64,000 bases of DNA from Bacillus shivajii (GTDB lineage: Bacteria; Bacillota; Bacilli; Bacillales; Salisediminibacteriaceae), in NCBI RefSeq assembly GCF_020519665.1, contig NZ_CP084703.1, positions 4,216,001 through 4,280,000 on the forward strand. Direction: 5' to 3'. Every line of letters starts with the position of its first letter. Positions within the stretch are counted from its first letter, which is position 1. This document shows, piece after piece, positions 8,811-16,453 of this stretch. A program made the translations under genes and the position numbers. Under the pieces are notes generated by a model, which was not told where the DNA came from, did not search any database, and saw only the letters and a program-made list of their open reading frames with translations.

Positions 8811-8963
8811 GGGTTTGTTACAGTTGGTTTCGGAGAAGCGAATGCCTTGTGCTCCGCTCCCGGTGGGCACTTTCACCTCCAGGCACAAGTGCGACATCCG
8901 TTTCTCATAAATGAAACAATTGTAAAATAACACTTCTTATCAACACTGAACTTTAACAGCGCC
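8811..8963. mobile_element. 153-bp MITE-like element with IS6-type ends
   Basis: The left end GGGTTTGTTACAG and right end CTTTAACAGCGCC are imperfect inverted repeats. They match, in reverse orientation, the ends of the 394-bp element at 33366. The element is bounded by a perfect 8-bp direct repeat TAAAAATA (8803-8810 and 8964-8971). No gene is present. IS6-family ends typically start GGNTCTGTT and give 8-bp duplications, so mobilisation in trans by an IS6-type transposase is inferred. Confidence 0.75.
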
Positions 8964-8971
8964 TAAAAATA

Positions 8972-9004
8972 AAAAAGACCATAAGGAAGAAACTCCTCAT
9001 GGTC
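8972..9004 (-). terminator. strong terminator, minus strand
   Basis: On the minus strand GACCATGAGGA pairs with TTCCTTATGGTC around a short loop, followed by TTTTTTATTTTT. It is the second hairpin downstream of the small ORF at 9082-9243. Confidence 0.75.
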
Positions 9005-9041
9005 CCAAAATTTCTAATATGTCATATCATTTTACGCTAAC

Positions 9042-9069
9042 AAAAAGGGCGAGCTAAGAAGCTCCCCCC
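9042..9069 (-). terminator. terminator directly after the small ORF
   Basis: On the minus strand GGGGAGCT pairs with AGCTCGCCC around TTCTT, followed by TTTTTG. It starts 13 bases after the stop codon of the 53-codon ORF, which supports a real transcript. Confidence 0.75.
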
Positions 9070-9081
9070 TAAAATTACGTT

Positions 9082-9243
9082 TTATGAATGGGATAGAGAT
9101 GTCCTTGCTGAATTTAATCTTATGAAATTGCTAAAAAAGGACATACTTGTCCCTTGGACAGCAACACCATAAAAAACAGCACGAACAATATATAAAAACG
9201 TAATAAATCGTTGACGTGCCAGTTTAAAAACAGCTTTATTCAT
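9082..9243 (-). CDS. small hydrophobic protein, 53 residues
   Basis: The ATG (complement of 9241-9243) has a well-placed ACGGAGGTGG RBS, and the frame runs 53 codons to TAA. The peptide starts MNKAVFKLARQRF, followed by a hydrophobic stretch ITFLYIVRAVFYGVAVQG that could form one membrane helix, then a polar Ser/Arg tail. Two rho-independent terminators follow on the same strand. I do not recognise the family. It could be a small membrane protein or a toxin-like peptide, and the sequence does not distinguish these. Confidence 0.5.
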   Translation of the reverse strand: MNKAVFKLARQRFITFLYIVRAVFYGVAVQGTSMSFFSNFIRLNSARTSLSHS

Positions 9244-9357
9244 CTCTATCCACCTCCGTTCTACATTTGTTACCTTTTATCATATCCAACCTTCACCATT
9301 CAGTCAACAGAAAATTGCGTTAATTTAAATGAGGCTAAGAGGCAACAAACAAAATAA

Positions 9358-9376
9358 CCAGGTGCCTGGCACCTGG
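9358..9376. repeat. GGTGCCTGGCACC palindrome, copy 1
   Basis: CCAGGTGCCTGGCACCTGG is a perfect palindrome apart from its central base and lies just downstream of pta. On the minus strand it is followed by TTATTTTG, so it may also act as the pta terminator. Three related copies occur at 10559, 53322 and 59758. Confidence 0.8.
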
Positions 9377-9408
9377 ATATTTTTGTAACTCGTGTTCCTT
9401 TAATTAGC

Positions 9409-10386
9409 TTAACCTTCAAGCCCTTGCATTGCAGTAATTAATGCTAGCTTGTATACATCTTCTGCATTACAGCCACGTGATAAATCATTAACTGGTTTAT
9501 TTAACCCTTGAAGAATTGGTCCAATTGCTTCAAAATTTCCTAAACGTTGCGCAATTTTGTAGCCAATGTTTCCTGCTTCTAGACTTGGGAAGATAAAGAC
9601 GTTTGCTTCCCCTTTTAATGGAGAATCTGGCGCTTTTTTCGCTGCCACAGATGGAACGAACGCTGCATCAAATTGGAATTCTCCATCTAATACAAGCTCA
9701 GGTGCTTTTTCTGTAGCAATTTGTGTTGCTTCAACGACTTTTTCTGTTTCTGGGCTAACAGCTGACCCTTTTGTTGAGAAGCTTAACATCGCAACTTTCG
9801 GATCGATATCGAATACTTTTGCAGTTTTTGCCGCTTCGATTGCTGTTTCAGCTAAGTCTGTGCTATTTGGTGAAATGTTGATCGCACAATCCCCGAAAAT
9901 ATAACGCTCATTATCTTTTACCATCACAAAGACACCTGACGTTTTCTTTACGCCTTCTTTTGTCTTAATAATTTGTAGTGCTGGTCGCACCGTATCACCT
10001 GTTGAATGTGCGGCACCACTTACAAGTCCAGCAGCTTTCCCAACGTGAACGAGCATTGTTCCAAAATAGTTTGGAGTTTGTAAGATTTTACGTGCATCCT
10101 CTTCCGTCGCTTTTCCTTTTCGACGCTCAACAAATGCCTTCACAAGCTCCTCAAAGTCACCGTATGTTTCTGGGTCGTAAATTTCTAATGCAGATACATC
10201 TAGTTGTAAGTCGGCTGCCTTTGATTTAATTTCATCCTCATTACCGACAACAATCGGATTTAAAACCCCTTCACTTTTTAAGCGAACCGTTGCTTCTAAA
10301 ATTCGTTCATCCGTTCCTTCCGGAAATACGATGGAAGGCTGTGTTTGTTGTACTTTATCAGCGATTGCTTTAAACATATCACTCAT
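9409..10386 (-). CDS. pta: phosphate acetyltransferase
   Basis: Pta interconverts acetyl-CoA plus phosphate and acetyl-phosphate plus CoA, feeding acetate overflow with AckA. The 325-residue length is that of the short, Bacillus-type enzyme without the regulatory domain. Family motifs are visible: FPEGTDERILEATVRL near residue 21, GTMLVHVGKAAGLVSGAAHST near 109, and DCAINISPNSTDLAETAIEAA near 165. An AAGGAGGAAT RBS precedes the ATG. On the upstream side, TTGACC-17-TTTATT is a possible promoter, which is only a fair match. Confidence 0.95.
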   Translation of the reverse strand: MSDMFKAIADKVQQTQPSIVFPEGTDERILEATVRLKSEGVLNPIVVGNEDEIKSKAADLQLDVSALEIYDPETYGDFEELVKAFVERRKGKATEEDARKILQTPNYFGTMLVHVGKAAGLVSGAAHSTGDTVRPALQIIKTKEGVKKTSGVFVMVKDNERYIFGDCAINISPNSTDLAETAIEAAKTAKVFDIDPKVAMLSFSTKGSAVSPETEKVVEATQIATEKAPELVLDGEFQFDAAFVPSVAAKKAPDSPLKGEANVFIFPSLEAGNIGYKIAQRLGNFEAIGPILQGLNKPVNDLSRGCNAEDVYKLALITAMQGLEG

Positions 10387-10558
10387 GTAAAATTCCTCCT
10401 TTATTTAATCAATACCCTCTACTACTAACAAGGATACTCCTTCTTGAAATAAAAATAAATCGAACGAGTACGTTATGGTCAAAGTTTAAATTTTCTGAAT
10501 GTACACTCCTTCACAAACATACTTAAACCCTCACTATTAAAGAGTATTTAGACAATTA

Positions 10559-10597
10559 CCAAAAATACTCAAGCATCTGGCACTTGGGTATTTTTGG
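10559..10597. repeat. degenerate CTGGCAC palindrome with long stem, copy 2
   Basis: CCAAAAATACTCAAG pairs with CTTGGGTATTTTTGG around a CATCTGGCA centre, making a hairpin with a related core. It lies in the 337-bp gap between pta and the next operon. The remainder of that gap is AT-rich apart from the promoter/operator noted next. Confidence 0.65.
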
Positions 10598-10618
10598 CAA
10601 CCGTTAGGAGGGTTGTTA

Positions 10619-10647
10619 TTGCATCCTTAGCATTCCCGACTTATAAT
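10619..10647 (+). promoter_or_regulatory. sigma-A-type promoter of the beta-oxidation operon
   Basis: TTGCAT (10619-10624) and TATAAT (10642-10647) are separated by exactly 17 bp. The -10 hexamer is a perfect match. It lies 77 bp upstream of the chosen start of the dienoyl-CoA reductase-like gene. Confidence 0.7.
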
Positions 10648-10664
10648 GAATGAATAATCAGTCA
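10647..10664. promoter_or_regulatory. FadR (YsiA)-type operator
   Basis: TGAATGAATAATCAGTCA closely matches the Bacillus FadR operator consensus TGAATGAnTAnTCATTCA, differing by a G for T near the right end. It overlaps the last base of the -10 box and the start region, a position that would block transcription. In B. subtilis, FadR represses beta-oxidation genes and is released by long-chain acyl-CoA. The downstream genes fit that regulon. Confidence 0.7.
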
Positions 10665-10723
10665 TTTTGTCAGAGTATTTTGATGTTTTTGTATTTTTCC
10701 TTAAGACAAGAAGGGGGATAATT

Positions 10724-12652
10724 ATGGGTTGTGAAGCAGTTTTTCAAGAGACGCAAGTGAAATCTTTATCGATGAGAAGCCGTGTAATCATGGGTTCTAT
10801 GCATGTTGGCTTAGAGGGACTGGACAATGGCATAGAGAAGTTAACGGAGTTTTATAAAGCGCGTGCCCGGCACCACGTGGGGCTTATTGTTACAGGGGGT
10901 GCTGCCGTTAATCCAGAAGGCAGCGGTGGCTTAGACTTTATGACCATTTATGAAGAGGAAGATGTCAAACGTTGGAAACCGTTGACAGACGGTGTTCATG
11001 AGGAAGGCGGAGCGATTGCACTACAACTTTTTCACGCAGGAAGATATGCATACAAAGCATTGACGAAGTACGATCCAGTCGCCCCTTCTCCTATTCAATC
11101 ACCTATTAACCCAGACCAACCAGTTGAAATGACAGAGGAAGATATCGTACGCACCATTCATGAGTTTGCTGAAGGGGCAAGAAGAGCGAAAGAGGCTGGA
11201 TTTGATGCAGTAGAAATCATGGGGTCTGAAGGATACTTAATTAATCAATTCACTTCCCCTGTCACAAATAAACGCTCCGATCAATGGGGAGGCAGCTTCG
11301 AAAACAGGATTTCTTTTTCACTAAAAATTACAGAAGCTGTACGTGGAGCTGTAGGGCCTGATTATCCTGTCTTCTTCCGAATGTCAGGGCTAGACTTAAT
11401 TGAAAATAGTACGACTGAAGAAGAAACGATTAAATGGGCACAAGCACTCGAACATGCTGGTGCAGATGTGCTAAATGTCGGGATCGGCTGGCACGAATCA
11501 CGTGTACCGACGATATCTATGAAAGTCCCAAGAATGAAATTCGTTCCTATCGCTGAAAACATTAGACAAAACGTTTCGATTCCAGTCGTAGCTAGTAACC
11601 GAATTAACGATCCACGTGATGCTAATAAAATCTTACAAAAAGGAACCGTTGACTTCGTTTCAATGGCTCGCCCATTCTTAGCAGATGAAAAAATCTTGTC
11701 AAAAGCTTTCGAAGATCGGTATGACGAAATAAATACGTGTATCGCTTGTAATCAAGCTTGCCTCGATCACGTATTTGAAGGGCAACCTGCCTCTTGTCTT
11801 GTCAATCCCGTGGCAGGAAGAGAGACAGAATTGAAAGTAATCCCTACTACTCAAAAGAAAAAAATTCTTATCGTTGGGGCTGGTCCTGCTGGATTAGAAG
11901 TGGCAAGGGTCGCTGCAGAACGAGGCCATGACGTGACGCTTGTCGATGAAAAAGAGGAAATCGGTGGACAACTAAATTACTCAAAGAGAATCCCAGGTAA
12001 GCAAGAATTTTATGAGACGCTTCGTTATTATAACGTTCAACTCGAACTTCTTGGAGTTACGGTGCGATTAAATAAACGTATCGACGCAAACGACCCTCTC
12101 GTTCAAGAAGCAGATGAAATCATTTTAGCGACTGGAATTGTCCCTCGCACACCTGAAATTAAAGGGATTGAGTCGTCTAATACTGTTTCATACCGAGACG
12201 TTTTCGAAGAGAAAGCAAACGTTGGAGAAAAAGTGACGATCATCGGTGGAGGCGGCATCGCTTGTGACTTAGCTTTGTTTTTAAAAGAAAAAGGAGTGAA
12301 AGAAATTACTTTACTCCAACGTAGCAAGTCTTTTGCACGAGGAATCGGAAAAACGACGCGTTGGGCTACTATTATGGAAGTTCGCCAAAAAGGGGTAAAA
12401 ATGATCGGTGGGATTGACCATTACGAAGAAATAAACGATACGACAGTCACGTTTAACGTAAATGGAGAAAAACAAACCCTAAAAGCTAACACTGTAATAC
12501 TTGCTGCAGGTCAGCTCGTAAATAATCAATTATTGTCTGAGCTTGAAGGAAACGGCCACCATGTACGTATTATCGGCGGCGCAAAACACGCTCACGGATT
12601 AGATGCTAAACGTGCCATTTATGAAGGTGCCGTTGTCGCACGTGAACTATAA
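10724..12652 (+). CDS. FadH-like 2,4-dienoyl-CoA reductase / NADH:flavin oxidoreductase
   Basis: This 642-residue enzyme has three parts. There is an N-terminal old-yellow-enzyme FMN barrel (about 1-330, with LQLFHAGRYA and the AGFDAVEIMGSEGYLINQF motif). A Cys cluster follows for one [4Fe-4S] (CIACNQAC, then Cys of ASCLVNP). The C-terminal half binds FAD and NAD(P)H (VGAGPAGLEVARVAAERGHD and IIGGGGIACDLA). That is the architecture of FadH, which reduces 2,4-dienoyl-CoA during oxidation of unsaturated fatty acids. I start at 10724 because AAGGGGGA lies just before this ATG; an in-frame upstream ATG at 10667 lacks an RBS. The substrate is inferred. Confidence 0.85.
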   Translation: MGCEAVFQETQVKSLSMRSRVIMGSMHVGLEGLDNGIEKLTEFYKARARHHVGLIVTGGAAVNPEGSGGLDFMTIYEEEDVKRWKPLTDGVHEEGGAIALQLFHAGRYAYKALTKYDPVAPSPIQSPINPDQPVEMTEEDIVRTIHEFAEGARRAKEAGFDAVEIMGSEGYLINQFTSPVTNKRSDQWGGSFENRISFSLKITEAVRGAVGPDYPVFFRMSGLDLIENSTTEEETIKWAQALEHAGADVLNVGIGWHESRVPTISMKVPRMKFVPIAENIRQNVSIPVVASNRINDPRDANKILQKGTVDFVSMARPFLADEKILSKAFEDRYDEINTCIACNQACLDHVFEGQPASCLVNPVAGRETELKVIPTTQKKKILIVGAGPAGLEVARVAAERGHDVTLVDEKEEIGGQLNYSKRIPGKQEFYETLRYYNVQLELLGVTVRLNKRIDANDPLVQEADEIILATGIVPRTPEIKGIESSNTVSYRDVFEEKANVGEKVTIIGGGGIACDLALFLKEKGVKEITLLQRSKSFARGIGKTTRWATIMEVRQKGVKMIGGIDHYEEINDTTVTFNVNGEKQTLKANTVILAAGQLVNNQLLSELEGNGHHVRIIGGAKHAHGLDAKRAIYEGAVVAREL

Positions 12653-12664
12653 AGGAGGATTACT

Positions 12665-13417
12665 ATGACGCTCAAAAATAAAACTGTTTTATATCAGGTT
12701 GAAAATTCTGTTGCTAGGATTACAATGAATAGACCTGAAGTAAAAAATGCGATTAATAAAGAGATGCACGAAGAACTTTACGAAGCCTTTCAAGCTGCCC
12801 GCCATGATCAAAGTGTTCGCGTCATCATTTTGACTGGAACTGATGGTTCATTTTCTAGCGGTGCAGATATTAAGAGCATCCCCATTCAAGAGCTGGATTC
12901 ATTTGATCACGGAGACTACTTAGAAGAAACTTATAACCAACTTCTATTATTAATCGACGAAATTGAAAAGCCGATTGTAGCCTACATCAATGGTACAGCT
13001 GTCGGTGCAGGATTAAGTTTAGCTCTCGCTTGTGACTTTCGATATGCAGAGCATGATGCCAAAATCGCCTTAAGCTTTATCCAAATCGGATTAACCCCGG
13101 ATGCTGGATCCTCATATTTCTTACCTCGATTAATTGGCTTAGGTAAAGCCCTTGAGTTATCACTTGGTGAGACGATTACGGCAGAGGAAGCATTACGTAT
13201 TGGACTTATTAACCAAATCGGGGTACCAGATGAATTCATTAAAAAGTTAACGAGTGTGCCCCTTACTGCATACTCATGGATGAAGCATAATATGAAAGCA
13301 GGGATGCACCTCTCCTTAAGAGAAGTGCTTGACCTAGAAGTAGAAGGACAACGTGCTTCGGGTATGTCGAACTTTCACCGAAAAGCAGTCATGCAGTTTG
13401 TCAGTGGCCAAAAATAA
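12665..13417 (+). CDS. enoyl-CoA hydratase/isomerase family protein
   Basis: This 250-residue crotonase-fold protein is 12 bp behind the dienoyl-CoA reductase-like gene, with an AAGGAGGATT RBS. Visible motifs are the oxyanion-hole segment FSSGADIKSI near residue 62, YINGTAVGAGLSLALACDFRYA near 104, and IGLTPDAGSSYFLPRLIG near 139. The position of the usual catalytic Glu in the last motif is occupied by Asp/Ala, which occurs in isomerase-like members, so hydration versus isomerisation is open. Together with the upstream gene it suggests processing of unsaturated acyl-CoA. Confidence 0.85.
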   Translation: MTLKNKTVLYQVENSVARITMNRPEVKNAINKEMHEELYEAFQAARHDQSVRVIILTGTDGSFSSGADIKSIPIQELDSFDHGDYLEETYNQLLLLIDEIEKPIVAYINGTAVGAGLSLALACDFRYAEHDAKIALSFIQIGLTPDAGSSYFLPRLIGLGKALELSLGETITAEEALRIGLINQIGVPDEFIKKLTSVPLTAYSWMKHNMKAGMHLSLREVLDLEVEGQRASGMSNFHRKAVMQFVSGQK

Positions 13418-13432
13418 ATTTGCCTTTTTAAT

Positions 13433-13462
13433 CGGGACGTTCTTTAGACGTCCCGTTTGGTT
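13433..13462 (+). terminator. terminator of the beta-oxidation operon
   Basis: CGGGACG pairs with CGTCCCG around a 9-base loop, followed by TTTGGTTTTT. It lies 15 bp after the enoyl-CoA hydratase stop codon and overlaps the hemQ -35 region. Confidence 0.8.
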
Positions 13463-13485
13463 TTTATAAATAGTAATTGTATAAT
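13457..13485 (+). promoter_or_regulatory. sigma-A-type promoter of hemQ
   Basis: TTGGTT (13457-13462) and a perfect TATAAT (13480-13485) are 17 bp apart, about 65 bp upstream of the hemQ ATG. The weak -35 lies inside the T tract of the preceding terminator. Confidence 0.6.
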
Positions 13486-13550
13486 AGATTTGTACAAGCG
13501 TTGAATGTTTCAATGGAAATGATACATACAAGAAATGGAGTGACTTTTCA

Positions 13551-14294
13551 ATGAGTGAAGCAGCAAAAACGTTAGATGGATGGTACTGCCTTCATGATTT
13601 TCGTACTGTAAACTGGGCAGAATGGAAGAAGCTAGATACTGAAGAGCGCGAACAAATCATTGGTGAATTTTTAGGCCTTTTAGAAAAATGGAACGTAACA
13701 GAAGAAAAACGTGAAGGAAGCCATGCGCTTTATTCGATTTTAGGACAAAAAGCTGACTTCATGGTTATGTTATTACGTCCAACAATGGATGAGTTAAATG
13801 AACTTGAAAACGCATTTAACAAAACTCGTTTTGCTGAATTTACGGTTCCAGCTTATTCTTATGTTTCTGTCGTTGAACTAAGTAACTACTTACCTTCAGA
13901 CAAAGATCCTAACGAAGATCCAGAAATTCAAGCACGACTGAAGCCAACATTACCGAAATGGCAATACGTTTGCTTTTATCCGATGGATAAGCGTCGTGAA
14001 GGAAACGATAACTGGTATATGTTATCCATGGATGATCGCCGCTCATTAATGAGAAGCCACGGCATGATTGGTCGTCAATATGCTGGAAAGGTCCGTCAAA
14101 TCATTACTGGTTCTGTTGGTTTTGATGATTGGGAATGGGGCGTAACATTATTTGCGCACGACGTTTTACAATTTAAAAAGCTTGTCTACGAAATGCGTTT
14201 TGACGAAGTTAGTGCCCGCTACGGCGAATTCGGTTCATTCTATGTGGGGACGATCCTTGAACAAGAAAAAATCAAATCATTTTTACACGTTTAA
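13551..14294 (+). CDS. hemQ: coproheme decarboxylase HemQ (ChdC)
   Basis: HemQ converts coproheme III to heme b by two oxidative decarboxylations with peroxide, the last step of the Gram-positive heme pathway. The 247-residue length is typical. Tyr143 in the [12 protein letters not shown] segment, Lys147 and His170 in [16 protein letters not shown] correspond to the catalytic Tyr, Lys and proximal heme-ligand His of the Geobacillus enzyme, offset by two. An AATGGAGTG RBS precedes the ATG. It is monocistronic, between its own promoter and terminator. In B. subtilis the orthologue ywfI is also next to pta. Confidence 0.95.
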   Translation: MSEAAKTLDGWYCLHDFRTVNWAEWKKLDTEEREQIIGEFLGLLEKWNVTEEKREGSHALYSILGQKADFMVMLLRPTMDELNELENAFNKTRFAEFTVPAYSYVSVVELSNYLPSDKDPNEDPEIQARLKPTLPKWQYVCFYPMDKRREGNDNWYMLSMDDRRSLMRSHGMIGRQYAGKVRQIITGSVGFDDWEWGVTLFAHDVLQFKKLVYEMRFDEVSARYGEFGSFYVGTILEQEKIKSFLHV

Positions 14295-14304
14295 CTAAAC
14301 GTAT

Positions 14305-14340
14305 GAGTATCTCAATAAAAATTTGAGGTACTCTTTTTTT
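14305..14340 (+). terminator. hemQ terminator
   Basis: GAGTATCTCA pairs with TGAGGTACTC around an AT-rich loop and is followed by seven T residues. Confidence 0.85.
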
Positions 14341-14350
14341 CTAGTAAAAG

Positions 14351-14378
14351 GCATACCTTATCTAATGAAACATACATA
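14351..14378 (+). promoter_or_regulatory. sigma-E-like promoter of cwlJ-gerQ
   Basis: GCATACC (14351-14357) and CATACATA (14371-14378) fit the mother-cell sigma-E consensus (-35 with ATA, about 13-14 bp spacing, -10 CATACAnT). B. subtilis cwlJ is transcribed by sigma-E, which agrees with this placement about 60 bp upstream of the cwlJ start codon. Confidence 0.55.
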
Positions 14379-14440
14379 TGAAAATAGCGGATTACGAACT
14401 CATAAAGTCACCTTGGTAACGACGTAAAGGAGGTGTTCGT

Positions 14441-14872
14441 GTGGCCGTTATTAAAACAAATGAAAATGATATAAAATTACTTGCTCGTTTAATGCGTGCT
14501 GAAGCTGAAGGTGAAGGCGAGTTAGGCATGCTAAAAGCTGGAAACGTTATGGTCAACCGTGTAAGAGTAAGATGCCTCGACTTTGAAGATATCAATGATG
14601 TTGAAAGAATGGTCTATCAGTCACCCGGAGGATTTGAAGCTACCCAAAAGGGTTACTTTTATCAACGCGCTAGAGAAAGGGAAAAAAGACTTGCGAGAAA
14701 ACTTGTGCAAGGAAATCGATATGGGCGAGCTGAATTTGCACTTTGGTTTTTCCGTCCAGATGCCCCTTGTCCAGAAGAGTGGTTTGGGCAGCCGCTTGTT
14801 GGTCAATATAAAGCTCACTGCTTTTATCAACCTATCTATGCTGATTGTCCAGAAGCATTTGGTACTTATTAG
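14441..14872 (+). CDS. cwlJ: spore cortex-lytic cell wall hydrolase CwlJ, copy 1
   Basis: This 143-residue member of the SleB/CwlJ hydrolase family lacks the peptidoglycan-binding domain and signal peptide of SleB, as expected for CwlJ, which is placed in the spore coat. Motifs include LARLMRAEAEGEGELGM with the catalytic Glu, GNVMVNRVR, and GGFEAT with the later FYQRARE block. The start is GTG with an AAAGGAGGTG RBS. CwlJ degrades cortex during germination in response to Ca-dipicolinate and needs GerQ, the next gene. A second copy is at 16454-16885. Confidence 0.92.
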   Translation: MAVIKTNENDIKLLARLMRAEAEGEGELGMLKAGNVMVNRVRVRCLDFEDINDVERMVYQSPGGFEATQKGYFYQRAREREKRLARKLVQGNRYGRAEFALWFFRPDAPCPEEWFGQPLVGQYKAHCFYQPIYADCPEAFGTY

Positions 14873-14909
14873 AGCTTCATATTCTTATTAATAAAAAGGA
14901 GAGGGTCAC

Positions 14910-15389
14910 ATGTATTCAGGAGGACAATATTCACCTTACACAGGAGCGTATGGCGCTAATCAATTCCAGCAGCAATCAGGACAAAATTTCCAAGGGCAGT
15001 ACCCAGGAGGATTCCCACCTGGTGCAGTCGTTCCGCAACAGCATCAGCTTATGCAACAGCAACGTCAACAACCATTTTTTGATATGCCTGGCATGTTACC
15101 AGTTGAACAATCCTACATCGAAAATATTCTGCGCCTAAACCGAGGAAAAGTGGGTACGTTTTATATGACGTATGAACAAAATGAAAAATGGAATGCCAAA
15201 GTTTTTAAAGGGGTTGTTGAGGCCGCTGGTCGTGACCATATCATCTTAAGTGACCCCCAGACTGGAAAAAGATATTTATTACTCATGGTCAACTTAGACT
15301 ATGTAACGTTCGATGAGGAGCTGGAATACGAATACCCGTTCAATGATATCGATCCTGCTGAAGCACTTGCAACATATCCACCTCGTTAA
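14910..15389 (+). CDS. gerQ: spore coat protein GerQ, copy 1
   Basis: GerQ is needed to place CwlJ in the coat and is crosslinked by transglutaminase. This 159-residue copy has a Gly/Gln/Tyr-rich N-terminus with a long Gln tract region (roughly residues 5-60) and the conserved C-terminal domain, from PVEQSYIENILRLNRGK through GRDHIILSDPQTGKRYLLLM to the acidic end. An AAAGGAGAGG RBS lies 37 bp after cwlJ, forming a two-gene operon. The glutamine-rich leader would supply many transglutaminase acceptor sites, which is an inference from known GerQ crosslinking. Confidence 0.92.
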   Translation: MYSGGQYSPYTGAYGANQFQQQSGQNFQGQYPGGFPPGAVVPQQHQLMQQQRQQPFFDMPGMLPVEQSYIENILRLNRGKVGTFYMTYEQNEKWNAKVFKGVVEAAGRDHIILSDPQTGKRYLLLMVNLDYVTFDEELEYEYPFNDIDPAEALATYPPR

Positions 15390-15779
15390 TAAGCGTATTC
15401 TTCAATAAACAAAACTTGGCTTGACGTTAAAGAGATTCTTCGTAAGCGAAGTGTGCTTACATAGAAGCTCTTATGCTTTAGTGCAAGTATGAACTCGATA
15501 TAATTTCGATCACGTCGTGTGATCAACGCCGAAGCCACCACATCCTGTGGAAGTAAGCCTTAGTTACGACAAGCATAACTCCATTGATTAAACTACGAGT
15601 TGCGACGAGCAAACGTAGCGGCGCAGGAGCACAAAGCTCTACATCCAAGAGCCTTCTTCGACCTGCGACGAGTAACATGGAACACAGCCTTACTCCATTT
15701 ATATGTTGAAGTAAGGCTGTTTAACGTTCGTTTGGTTAGACAAATTACCATAACTTACGTTCATTATTATCAATTAAAT
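15390..15779. repeat. palindrome-rich intergenic repeat between the two gerQ genes
   Basis: This gap between convergent genes holds several inverted repeats, for example TTCGTAAGCGAA (15438-15449), GATCACGTCGTGTGATC (15509-15525) and CCACATCCTGTGG (15538-15550). A block with GTAGCGGCGCAGGAGCACA and CTTCTTCGACCTGCGAC is also found near 22485-22545. These match the mosaic core of the TIR elements elsewhere in the window. No ORF with an RBS is present. Confidence 0.6.
15684..15720. terminator. hairpin between convergent gerQ genes
   Basis: ACAGCCTTAC (15684-15693) pairs perfectly with GTAAGGCTGT (15711-15720). The following T tracts are short on both strands, so it may be a weak shared terminator. 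Confidence 0.45.
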
Positions 15780-16403
15780 TTACAATACATCAGCAGGGTC
15801 AACGTCATTAAAAGGATAGTCGTACTCAATTTCCTCATCAAACTCAATGTAATCTAAATAAACCATTAATAGCAGGAACCATTCTCCTGTTTGCGGATCA
15901 CTAATAATAATATGGTCTCGCCCTGCTTCTTCTACTAACCCCTCAAAAACTCGAACAGCATCATCTGGTCTGCCTTCAAAAGTCATATAAACACGTACAT
16001 TCTTTCCTCTATTTAAACGTAAGATGTTTTCAATGAAAGATAGCTCTAGCGGAAGCATACCGTTTGTAGGTACTTGTGGCAACGTAAATTGTTGACCTGG
16101 CATCGTTGGTTGTTGTTGACCTGGCTGAACTGGCATTTGTCTTTTACTACCGCAAGGGATTTTCAGTTTCTTAGCTTTTTGTTCACTATCTTCTTGTAAT
16201 GCTTTTTGCTCCGTTTCCTCGATTTCTTGGGAGGTATTAAAACCTCCTGTATCAAATCGTTGATCACCTTGGTCAAAATTCACATTTTCTTGGACTTTCG
16301 GTTGTTGAAATTGACCTTGTGAAGGCTGCTGTGCATATTGATGTGGTGTTGGATAACCTGCATAATTTGCATATGGAAAATAAGGTTGGTTGTAATAATA
16401 CAT
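15780..16403 (-). CDS. GerQ-like spore coat protein, copy 2
   Basis: This second GerQ homologue has 207 residues when started at the ATG complementary to 16401-16403. That ATG has a GAGGAGAG RBS; an upstream extension has no RBS and overlaps cwlJ copy 2. The N-terminal half is Tyr/Gln-rich (MYYYNQPYFPYANYAG), followed by a Lys/Glu-rich section. The C-terminal domain, starting LELSFIENILRLNRGK, is closely similar to copy 1. It lies 50 bp after the second cwlJ gene on the minus strand. It has an extra mid-section and lysine-rich block (EQKAKKLKIP) that copy 1 lacks. Confidence 0.88.
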   Translation of the reverse strand: MYYYNQPYFPYANYAGYPTPHQYAQQPSQGQFQQPKVQENVNFDQGDQRFDTGGFNTSQEIEETEQKALQEDSEQKAKKLKIPCGSKRQMPVQPGQQQPTMPGQQFTLPQVPTNGMLPLELSFIENILRLNRGKNVRVYMTFEGRPDDAVRVFEGLVEEAGRDHIIISDPQTGEWFLLLMVYLDYIEFDEEIEYDYPFNDVDPADVL

Positions 16404-16453
16404 GAGACACTCTCCTCTATTTTTTTCTTTTACCCCTCTTTTGAAAAGGTGGT

